Source: JAENVU01 sp963756815 (lineage in GTDB: Bacteria > Actinomycetota > Acidimicrobiia > IMCC26256 > JAENVU01). Taken from it: a DNA stretch of 64,000 bases. Below are positions 54,536-64,000 of the stretch, piece after piece; position 1 is the first letter of the stretch; every line of letters begins with the position of its first letter. Both the position numbers and the translations under genes were made by a program. Under the pieces are notes generated by a model. The model had not been told where the DNA came from. It worked only from the letters and a program-made list of their open reading frames with translations, and made no database searches. The DNA is taken from assembly GCA_963756815.1 (NCBI GenBank), contig CAVWPR010000048.1, forward strand, positions 248,001 through 312,000, read 5' to 3'.

Positions 54536-56134
54536 GTGGGAGCGGTCGGAGAACGCCGGGTCGACGAGGCCCTGACGTCGTATCGCGACAAGCGCGACTT
54601 CGAGCGCACGCCGGAGCCGTCGGGCGCGGACGCGCAGGATGCCGCGGCGGCGCCGCGCTTCGTGGTGCAGCGACACCGCGCGCGCCGGCTCCACTACGAC
54701 TTCCGACTCGAGATCGACGGCGTGCTCGTGAGCTGGGCGGTGCCCAAGGGCATGACGCTCGATCCGAAGGTGCGACATCTCGCGGTGCACGTGGAGGATC
54801 ACCCGATCGAGTACTTGGACTTCGAGGGCGTGATCCCTTCGGGTGGGTACGGCGCCGGCGACGTCATCGTCTGGGACCGCGGGACGTGGGAGTTGCACAA
54901 GGCGACCGACGGGCGTGCCGCGGTCGAGGCGGGCGAGCTGCACCTCGAGCTCCACGGCTCGAAGCTGCGCGGGCACTTCATGCTCATCCGCACGCGCGAG
55001 CACGATGGAAAGGCCGACTGGTTGGTCTTCCACAAGCGTGACGACGACGCGGTCGAGGGGTGGGACCCGGAGGACCATCCCGAGTCGGTGCTGAGCGGTC
55101 GGACCAACGACGCGGTCGCGGCGGCGCCGACACGGATCTGGACCCCCGAGGGCGAGCAGCGGCTCGACGAGCCCCCGCCCGAGTTCGCGGCGCCGACCCC
55201 CGACGAGCTGGCCGCGCTGGACGAGCTCGGTGCCAAGGGCACGTGGACGTTCCAGGGCCGCGACCTCGCGCTCACGAATCTCGACAAGGTGCTGTGTCCG
55301 GCGCGTGGCGGCGCCGCCGTCACCAAGCGCGACCTCGTGCGGTACGCCGCCTGCATCGCGCCCACGATGCTGCCGTATCTCCTCGAGCGCCCGCTGAACC
55401 TCCACCGGTTTCCCGACGGCGCGAACCGGCCCGGCTTCTGGCAGAAGCAGGCGCCGGCGCACGCGCCCGACTGGATCCCGCGCTGGCACAACGAGGCGGC
55501 CGACGAGGGGGAGAGCACCGAGTACCTGATGGCCGACGCGCCGCCGGTGCTGGCCTGGCTCGCCAACCACGGCGCGCTCGAGCTGCACCCGTGGACGAGC
55601 CGGATCGAGGACGTCGACCGGCCGACGTACGCGCTCGTCGACATCGATCCCGGGCCCGACACCGTCTGGGCCGACGCGGTCCGGCTCGCGCAGCTGCACG
55701 GGACCGCGCTCGACCACCTCGGAGTACGCGGCTATCCCAAGGTGACCGGTCGCCGCGGCATCCAGATCTGGATCCCGATCGTCGCCGGGCCGACGTTCGC
55801 CGAGACGCGCGCGTGGGTCGAGACGCTGTCGCGCACCATCGGTCGCGTGGTGCCCGAGCTCGTGAGCTGGTCCTGGGAGAAGGCCGACCGCGGCGGCCTC
55901 GCCCGTCTCGACTACACCCAGAACGCCGTCAACAAGACGCTCGTCGCGCCGTACAGCACCCGCCCGGCGCCGGGCGCGCCCGTGTCGGTCCCGATCGCGT
56001 GGACCGAGCTCGACGATCCCGACCTGTCGTCGGATCGCTGGACCATCCGGACGGTCCTCGACCGCGTCGCGACCGTCGGGGATCCCATGCGCGACGCGCT
56101 GTCGCGGCCCCAGATGCTCCCTGTGCTGAGCTAG
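54536..56134 (+). CDS. LigD-like PE-Pol fusion without ligase domain
   Basis: 532 residues. The N-terminal 3'-phosphoesterase (~40-185) has RHRARRLHYDFRLEI, GSKLRGHFMLIRT and DWLVFHKRDD. A linker (~195-240) joins the primase-polymerase domain (~245-525): WQKQAPAHAPDWIPRW, VDIDPGPDT metal Asp residues, and GYPKVTGRRGIQIWIPI. These activities process and fill ends in non-homologous end joining. The ATP-dependent ligase and Ku are not in the window, so they must be elsewhere. The start is GTG 54536. Confidence 0.9.
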   Translation: MGAVGERRVDEALTSYRDKRDFERTPEPSGADAQDAAAAPRFVVQRHRARRLHYDFRLEIDGVLVSWAVPKGMTLDPKVRHLAVHVEDHPIEYLDFEGVIPSGGYGAGDVIVWDRGTWELHKATDGRAAVEAGELHLELHGSKLRGHFMLIRTREHDGKADWLVFHKRDDDAVEGWDPEDHPESVLSGRTNDAVAAAPTRIWTPEGEQRLDEPPPEFAAPTPDELAALDELGAKGTWTFQGRDLALTNLDKVLCPARGGAAVTKRDLVRYAACIAPTMLPYLLERPLNLHRFPDGANRPGFWQKQAPAHAPDWIPRWHNEAADEGESTEYLMADAPPVLAWLANHGALELHPWTSRIEDVDRPTYALVDIDPGPDTVWADAVRLAQLHGTALDHLGVRGYPKVTGRRGIQIWIPIVAGPTFAETRAWVETLSRTIGRVVPELVSWSWEKADRGGLARLDYTQNAVNKTLVAPYSTRPAPGAPVSVPIAWTELDDPDLSSDRWTIRTVLDRVATVGDPMRDALSRPQMLPVLS

Positions 56135-56140
56135 GCCGGC

Positions 56141-57089
56141 ATGGACCTGGCGCCGGTGATCCGCCGGATCGACGCGTACCAGCGTCGCCACCGCTGGCTG
56201 GCCTTCCCGGTGGCGGTCCAGAAGAAGTTCGGCGACGACGAGGGCGGCAACCTCTGCGCCATGCTCACGTACTACGGCTTCCTGAGCCTGTTCCCGCTGC
56301 TGCTCGTCTTCTTCACGGTGCTCGGCTTCGTGCTCGACGGGAACCCGCAGCTGCAGCAGGACCTCCGGACGTCCGCGCTCGCCAACATCCCGATCATCGG
56401 CGACCAGATCGCGAAGAACGTGACGTCGGTGCAGGGGAGCGGCATCGCGCTCGTCGTCGGTCTCCTCGGCAGCCTCTGGGGCGGGCTCGGGATCGCGAAC
56501 GCGGCGCAGGACGCGATGAACCGCGTCTGGGGAGTCGCGCGGACGGCGCGTCCCGGGTTCGTGCCCCGGGTCCTGCGCGACCTCGCGCTGATCGGGACCA
56601 TCGGCGTCGCGATCGTGGCGACGACCGTGCTCGGCGCGGCCGCCGGCTACGTGAGCGGCAACATCGGATGGCGGGTGTTGGCCACCGTGCTCGCGATCGC
56701 GATGGACACCGCGGTGTTCCTCTTCGCCTTCCGGTTGCTCACCGCACGGGACCTCCCGTGGCGTGAGCTGCTCCCGGGCGCGCTCCTGGCTGCGGTCGCG
56801 TGGGAGATCCTCCACCTCGTGGCCGGCGCGTACGCGAGCCACGTCCTGAAGGGGATGAGCCAGACCTACGGCATGTTCGCGATCGTTCTCGGCGCGCTCG
56901 GGTGGATCTTCCTCCAGGCGCGGGTCGTGGTCTACGCCGCCGAGGTCAACGTCGTGAAGCTCGACCGGCTGTGGCCGCGCTCGCTCACCTCGGGCCCGAG
57001 CGAACGAGTCCGACCGCGGCGGCCCAGAAGATGCACGCTCCCCGGCCCGCATCGACGAGCGCGCGTCCGGCGTCGCAGTCACGGATTGA
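56141..57089 (+). CDS. YihY/BrkB-family membrane protein, one frameshift
   Basis: About 316 residues. DEGGNLCAMLTYYGFLSLFPLLLVFFTVLG begins the six-helix core; GSLWGGLGIANAAQDAMNRVWGV, LLPGALLAAVAWEILHLVAGAYA and TYGMFAIVLGALGWIFLQARVVVYAAEVN are diagnostic. Function is unsettled. The frame as read runs over tRNA-Ala; a +1/-2 repair at ~57000 (GAGCGAACGAG) gives an acidic tail (RGGPEDARSPARIDERASG) with TGA at 57087-57089, more natural. ATG 56141 is six bases after the PE-Pol stop. Confidence 0.85.
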
Positions 57090-57126
57090 CCCCGGCGCTG
57101 TGGTCGGGCGCGAACGAGTGCGATCG

Positions 57127-57199
57127 TGGAGCTGAGGGGACTCGAACCCCTGACCCCTTCCATGCCATGGAAGTGCTCTACCACCTGAGCTACAGCCCC
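57127..57199 (-). tRNA. tRNA-Ala(GGC)
   Basis: Reverse-strand cloverleaf, acceptor GGGGCTG with CAGCTCC, anticodon loop ATGGCAT giving GGC. Discriminator A; CCA is not encoded. Confidence 0.94.
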
Positions 57200-57251
57200 G
57201 AAGGAGCGTCCCAACGTAGCAGCCGACCCCGTCGGTCCCGGGACCGGTGCG

Positions 57252-57986
57252 TCACCGCGAGCGGCGCGCACGGGGACGATTCGCCCCGTGCGCCGGGAGC
57301 CCGACGAAGCCCGCGAGCTCGAGGCTCGCGGCGGCGAAGAAGTCGGCCCGGGCGTCGATCACGTTGTGGAACTGGCCGAACAGCTCGAAGCTCACGAGAC
57401 CGAACAGCGCGCTCCACGCCACGAGCGCGCGGATGACGACGGCCTCCGGCACCTCGGCGAACGTGTCGGCGAGACGATCGAGGTCGGCGCGCAGGCGCGG
57501 GGAGGGCGGTACCGGCAACGTGGCCGGTGCGAGCGCACCCGCCGCCTCGGCGTCGAGCAGCAGCTGGACGAGCACGAGCGCCACCCGCGTCGCCGGACCG
57601 ATGGTGGTGACGGGCGCGCGGTAGCCCGGAACCGGGCTGCCGTAGATCAGCGCGTACTCGTGCGGATTGGACACGGCCCAGCGACGCACGCGATCGCAGA
57701 TGGCGGTCCAGCGCCCGACCAGGTCGTCCGGAGGGACCTTCGCGGCGGCGCGCTCCACGGCCGCGCCGAGTCCGTCGTACGCCTCGACGATCAGGGCCGT
57801 GAGCAGGCTGTCGCGACTGGGGAAGTAGCGGTACACCGCCGACGACACCATGCCCACCTCGCGCGCGACGGCCCGCAGTGAGAGCGCGGCCGATCCGTGC
57901 TCGGCGAGCTGGCGCCGGGCGGCGCCGAGGATCTCCTGGGTGAGCTCGGCCCGCACGCGGGCGCGGGCTCCGGTGGCGGTGGTCAT
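57252..57986 (-). CDS. TetR-family transcriptional repressor
   Basis: 244 residues. The N-terminal HTH (ILGAARRQLAEHGSAALSLR, AVAREVGMVSSAVYRYFPSRDSLL; ~18-60) is typical TetR; the C-terminal ligand part matches TetR_C_33/WHG-like domains. It is divergent from the oxidoreductase at 58118. Two palindromes in the 131-bp gap (58026-58042, 58081-58097) are its likely operators, controlling both genes. Confidence 0.9.
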   Translation of the reverse strand: MTTATGARARVRAELTQEILGAARRQLAEHGSAALSLRAVAREVGMVSSAVYRYFPSRDSLLTALIVEAYDGLGAAVERAAAKVPPDDLVGRWTAICDRVRRWAVSNPHEYALIYGSPVPGYRAPVTTIGPATRVALVLVQLLLDAEAAGALAPATLPVPPSPRLRADLDRLADTFAEVPEAVVIRALVAWSALFGLVSFELFGQFHNVIDARADFFAAASLELAGFVGLPAHGANRPRARRSR

Positions 57987-58025
57987 GCCGTCATCTTCGC
58001 CGAGATCGAGAGCAATGGCAAGAAT

Positions 58026-58097
58026 CGAGAGCAGTGCTCTTGACATTCGTGCCCGCCGGCGCGAACAATGCGACACGAAACGAGAGCGGTGCTCTCG
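58026..58097 (+). promoter_or_regulatory. promoter and two TetR-type operators for the epimerase gene
   Basis: Two copies of the dyad CGAGAGC-nnn-GCTCTCG: 58026-58042 (one mismatch, CTTG end) and 58081-58097 (perfect). A third half-site, CGAGAGC, is at 58007-58013. TTGACA at 58040-58045 and AACAAT at 58064-58069 (18-bp spacer) form a promoter; the first operator overlaps the -35 and the second lies just downstream of the predicted transcription start. Classic repression architecture. Confidence 0.75.
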
Positions 58098-58117
58098 AAG
58101 TCACGAAGGGAGCCGTC

Positions 58118-59071
58118 ATGGGAAAGCACGTGATCGTCGGAGCGGGTGCCGTCGGGCGCGAGGTCGCCGAGGAGCTGGCGGCCGTTGGCCACGAGGTGGT
58201 GGTGGTGTCCCGTTCGGGACGGGCGCCGGCCGTCGAGGGCGTGCTCGCCGCCGCGCTCGACGCCACCGACGCGGACGCGCTCACGGACGTCGTGCGCGGT
58301 GCCGACGTCCTCTACAACTGCGCCAACCCGCCGGACTACACGCGCTGGGCGCGGGAGTGGCCGCCCCTCGCGGCGTCCCTGCTGCAGGCGGCCACCGCCT
58401 CCGGCGCGGCGTACGTGATCATGGGCAACCTCTACGGCTACGGACCCGTCGTCGGTCCCATCACACCGGAGCTGCCGCTCGCGACCACGAGCGCCAACGG
58501 ACGCATCCGCGCCCGGATGTGGGAGGACGCCCTCGCCGCGCACCGGGCCGGCCGGGTGCGGGTGACCGAGGTCCGAGCGTCCGACTTCATCGGCCCCGAC
58601 TCGGGCACGAACGCACACCTCGGCGACCGGGTGATCCCGCGCATCCTCGCCGGCAGGAAGGTGCGCGCCTTCGCCGCGCTCGATCAGCCGCACTCGTGGA
58701 CGTACGTCCCCGACGTGGCGCGGACGATCGCGACGCTCGGCACCGACGACCGGTCGTGGGGTCGGGCGTGGCACGTGCCCACGAACCCGGCGCTCAGCCA
58801 GCGGGAGGCCTTCGCCTCGATCGCGGCGGCGGCCGGAGTCCCGGAGCCGCCGATGGGCACGCTGTCGGGCCGCACCATCCGGGCGGTCGGCGTCGCGGTG
58901 CCGCTCATCCGGGCGCTCGGTCAGCAGCTGTACCAGTTCGACCGCCCGTTCGTGATCGACGCGTCGGAGACGACGCAGACGTTCGGCATCGAGCCGACGC
59001 CGTGGGACGAGTGCGTTCGCACCACGCTCGCCGCCTACGCGGCGGCCCCGCTCGCACCTCTGCGCGGTTGA
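58118..59071 (+). CDS. NAD-dependent epimerase/dehydratase-like oxidoreductase
   Basis: 317 residues, extended SDR/atypical. HVIVGAGAVGREVAEELAAVGHEVVVVSRSG is the Rossmann start. GNLYGYGP replaces the usual YxxxK region (the Tyr is present, the Lys is not evident), and DFIGPDSGTNAHLGDRVIP and WHVPTNPALSQREAF follow. Catalytic status is therefore uncertain; such proteins often reduce small carbonyls. AAGGGAG precedes ATG 58118. Controlled by the divergent TetR. Confidence 0.85.
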   Translation: MGKHVIVGAGAVGREVAEELAAVGHEVVVVSRSGRAPAVEGVLAAALDATDADALTDVVRGADVLYNCANPPDYTRWAREWPPLAASLLQAATASGAAYVIMGNLYGYGPVVGPITPELPLATTSANGRIRARMWEDALAAHRAGRVRVTEVRASDFIGPDSGTNAHLGDRVIPRILAGRKVRAFAALDQPHSWTYVPDVARTIATLGTDDRSWGRAWHVPTNPALSQREAFASIAAAAGVPEPPMGTLSGRTIRAVGVAVPLIRALGQQLYQFDRPFVIDASETTQTFGIEPTPWDECVRTTLAAYAAAPLAPLRG

Positions 59072-59183
59072 TGTGAGGGCGCTGCGGTCCGCCGCGGCTC
59101 GCCTCCGCAGGCGCCGGCTCGCAGTCAATGCTCGGTTGAAGGAACGGAAGGCTTCGAGGGTCCGGCCGGTAGCCTCGGCGGCG

Positions 59184-62069
<2,886 letters not shown>

Positions 62070-62080
62070 GCGGTGGCTCG

Positions 62081-62428
62081 GTGAGGATCGGCGCGCGACT
62101 CGGCCCGGAGGCGCGGGTCCGCTTCGCCCACGTCGGAGCGATCGACACCGCCCGGGTGCGAATCGTCGTCGTGCCGGTGCTCACCCCCGGCATCGTCGCG
62201 ATGACCCTCGGACGGTGGGTCCTGGTGCGGCGAGGTCACGAGGACGACGTCGGACTGCTCGCGCACGAGCTCGTCCACGTCGAGCAGTGGCGCACCCACG
62301 GCGCGCTCGGCTTCCTCCGGGGGTACCTCGGCGACTACCTGCGCGCGCGGCGCGCCGGTCTCGTCCACTGGGCCGCGTACCGCGCCATCGCGTTCGAGGC
62401 CGAGGCGCGACTGCGCAGCGGCGGGTAG
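62081..62428 (+). CDS. small HExxH-type protein (DUF4157-like)
   Basis: 115 residues. A short N-terminal beta part, VLVRRGHEDDVGLLAHELVHVEQWR (~40-65) with a zinc-binding HELVH helix, and FEAEARLRSG at the end, giving a downstream Glu-x-Glu that could be the third ligand. It resembles a stripped zinc-peptidase core; activity is unproven. GTG 62081 starts 11 bases after leuS, so co-transcribed. Confidence 0.75.
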   Translation: MRIGARLGPEARVRFAHVGAIDTARVRIVVVPVLTPGIVAMTLGRWVLVRRGHEDDVGLLAHELVHVEQWRTHGALGFLRGYLGDYLRARRAGLVHWAAYRAIAFEAEARLRSGG

Positions 62429-62522
62429 CAGCCGCCCCGGCACGGACGGGCCACCTGCTACCGTCCGGTCGCTTCCCCGAGCGCTTCCTCCTCCACCTCG
62501 TTTCGGCGCGCCCGGAGGAAGC

Positions 62523-63206
62523 ATGTCGTCGCCCGAGATCCATCCGCCCCGCCCGGGGCCTCGCCGCCGCGGCGCCCTGGCCGAGGAGCTGCGCGACCGG
62601 TGGGCGGACCCACGGGTGCGCGTCGGCGCGCTGCTCGTGATCGCCGCGGTGGCCGGATTCGCGTGGTACCAGACCGGCCGGTCCGAGGCGTCCGCGCTCG
62701 TCCCGCCGCCGGCGCGGCACCGCAGCACCCGCGCCACTCCCACCACCACCGTGCCGCCCGTGCTCGTGCACGTCGCCGGCGCCGTCGTCCGGCCGGGCCT
62801 GGTCCGGGTCACGTCGGGGGCTCGGGTGGCCGACGCCATCGCCGCCGCCGGCGGCGCGGCGCCCGACGCCGACCTCGACCGACTGAACCTGGCGGCGAAG
62901 GTCGCCGACGGCCAGCGGATCCCCGTCGAGCGGATCGGCGCCGCGCCGACGCCCGCGGCTGCGGGTGGCGCGGGCTCGGCCGACCCGGGCTCGGCCGAGC
63001 CCGGCGCCGAGAGCGGTCCGGTCAACCTCAACACCGCGACGAGCGCCGATCTGGACACGCTGCCCGGCATCGGCCCCACGCTGGCCGCCGCGATCCTGCG
63101 CGAACGTGAGCGCCGGGGCGGCTTCACGAGCGTGGACCAGCTCCGCGACGTCCGCGGCATCGGCGAGAAGCGCTTCGCGGACCTGAAGGACCTGGTGACG
63201 GTGTGA
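62523..63206 (+). CDS. comEA: competence protein ComEA (SLBB-HhH)
   Basis: 227 residues. TM segment VGALLVIAAVAGFAWYQT (~35-52), proline/threonine linker, SLBB domain (VLVHVAGAVVRPGLVRVTSGARVADAIAAAGG), an A/G/S/P linker and two helix-hairpin-helix motifs (VNLNTATSADLDTLPGIGPTLAAAIL, VDQLRDVRGIGEKRFADL). It binds DNA outside the membrane and hands it to ComEC. SD GGAGGAAGC at ATG 62523; overlaps comEC. Confidence 0.93.
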   Translation: MSSPEIHPPRPGPRRRGALAEELRDRWADPRVRVGALLVIAAVAGFAWYQTGRSEASALVPPPARHRSTRATPTTTVPPVLVHVAGAVVRPGLVRVTSGARVADAIAAAGGAAPDADLDRLNLAAKVADGQRIPVERIGAAPTPAAAGGAGSADPGSAEPGAESGPVNLNTATSADLDTLPGIGPTLAAAILRERERRGGFTSVDQLRDVRGIGEKRFADLKDLVTV

Positions 63207-64000
63207 AGGGTCCCATGGTCCTGCTCGGCGCGCTCGTCGCCGGCATCCTCATCGGTGACACGGCCGCGCCCGGCCCCGCGCTCGCGATGCTCGCCGGTGC
63301 CGGGCTCGGGCTCCTGGTCGCGTGGTCGGTCCGCCATCGGCCGCGGGCCGCGCTCGCGGTGGCGACGGTCGGGTGCGTGCTGCTCGGCGCGGCGGTGGAG
63401 CAGCGGGCGCGCCACGGCCTCGACGAGTCGCCACTGACGGCGCCGGTCGCACGGGGGGCGACCGTGACGCTCGAGGTCCGGCTGTCGGAGGATCCCGCCG
63501 GTCCGCAGTACGTCACCGAGGCCCTCGCCGTCGCCGACTCGGTCGACGGTCGTGATGCCGGCGGCCGCACGGTCCTGCTGCGCGCCGCCGGGGACGAGCA
63601 GAGCGCGTTGCGAGTGCTCGAGGCGGGTGACCGGCTCGCGGTACGCGGTCGGCTCGGTCCGTTGTCCGGCTTCGACACCCGGCTCCGCTGGCGGCACGCG
63701 GTCGGGACGGTGACGATCGAGCGGGTCGTCGCCGTCGCAGGCCCGAACCGACCGTGGTTCGCGGTGGCCAACGCGGGACGCGCCCTCGTGTCGCGCGGCG
63801 CGAGCACGTTGCCGTCGACGTCGCGTGCGCTGCTCGCCGGCTTCGTCCTCGGCGACACCCGCGCGATCCCCGGTGATCTCGTCGACGACTTCCGCGCGTC
63901 CGGCCTCAGCCACCTGCTCGCGGTCTCGGGTGCCAACGTCGCCTTCGCGCTCGCGATCGCCGAGCCGGTGCTCCGCCGCCGGAGCCTCGCGACCCGTCTC
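63203..64000 (+). CDS. comEC: competence protein ComEC (partial, runs off window)
   Basis: 266 codons to the window edge. N-terminal hydrophobic segments (LLGALVAGILIGDTAAPGPALAML, AALAVATVGCVLLGAAV), then the DUF4131-type soluble domain (TLEVRLSEDPAGPQYV, GDRLAVRGRLG), then LLAGFVLGDTRAIPGDLVDDF and SGLSHLLAVSGANVAFALAIA, the beginning of the competence channel domain. GTG 63203 overlaps the comEA stop (GTGTGA). It carries transforming DNA through the membrane. Confidence 0.92.
   Translation, partial: MKGPMVLLGALVAGILIGDTAAPGPALAMLAGAGLGLLVAWSVRHRPRAALAVATVGCVLLGAAVEQRARHGLDESPLTAPVARGATVTLEVRLSEDPAGPQYVTEALAVADSVDGRDAGGRTVLLRAAGDEQSALRVLEAGDRLAVRGRLGPLSGFDTRLRWRHAVGTVTIERVVAVAGPNRPWFAVANAGRALVSRGASTLPSTSRALLAGFVLGDTRAIPGDLVDDFRASGLSHLLAVSGANVAFALAIAEPVLRRRSLATRL

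Noticed and set aside
57090..57436. BrkB reading frame continuing across tRNA-Ala.
   Set aside because: A protein frame through a tRNA gene is implausible; a one-site repair gives a natural stop at 57089.

Overview
The window is a contiguous stretch of a high-GC, gene-dense bacterial chromosome. The order tig-clpP-clpX-valS-folC, ndk-mreB-mreC-mreD-mrdA-rodA, rne/rng-rplU-rpmA-obgE-proB-proA, nadD-(LytR_C protein)-rsfS and leuS-comEA-comEC, with SCO6745-family, F420-type LLM and TIGR03083/TIGR03086 (mycothiol-type) proteins, points to Actinomycetota. The class Acidimicrobiia is my best inference but is not proven from sequence alone. mreBCD-mrdA-rodA implies a rod-shaped cell.

Layout. 1-10.8 kb: tRNA-Lys, a TIGR01777 epimerase, tRNA-His, tRNA-Arg, an RND/MMPL transporter, a three-gene minus-strand operon of unknown role, a Nei/Fpg glycosylase, a DUF1275 protein, an SDR, an ArsR-SRPBCC pair and two RibD/DHFR-like proteins. 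10.83-15.44 kb: a compact integrated element in tRNA-Gly(TCC), bounded by 44-bp direct repeats. It carries xis, a tyrosine integrase, a HicAB toxin-antitoxin pair, a lipoprotein and one unrecognised protein. 15.5-19.2 kb: small accessory genes, tRNA-Pro and an ABC1/UbiB kinase. 19.4-28 kb: protein quality control, ValRS, folate and nucleotide genes. 28-33.7 kb: the rod-shape/elongasome operon. 33.7-42.6 kb: an L,D-transpeptidase, a TIGR03960/DUF2344 pair, RNase E/G, L21, L27, Obg and ProB, closed by a strong terminator. 42.9-51.3 kb: proA, MoxR/VWA, ACT, nadD, LytR_C, rsfS and a stand-alone HisH/HisF pair. 51.4-59 kb: accessory enzymes, an NHEJ PE-Pol protein, BrkB, tRNA-Ala and a TetR-controlled oxidoreductase. 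59.2-64 kb: leuS, a mini-HExxH protein, comEA and the start of comEC (cut by the window end).

A dominating property is about 30 frameshifts inside otherwise well-conserved, mostly essential genes (worst in mrdA and rodA). Nearly all are either loss of one base from a G/C homopolymer or a +1/-2 change in a GCGC/CGCG-like tract, where restoring a CG dinucleotide repairs the frame. I read these as residual assembly errors rather than gene decay, and I annotate the affected genes over their full repaired span.

Many genes overlap by ATGA/GTGA. Many others have a TAnnnT box 6-8 nt before the start codon with no Shine-Dalgarno, a signature of leaderless transcripts. Two regulator genes show readable promoter/operator architecture (ArsR at 8.5 kb, TetR at 58.0 kb).
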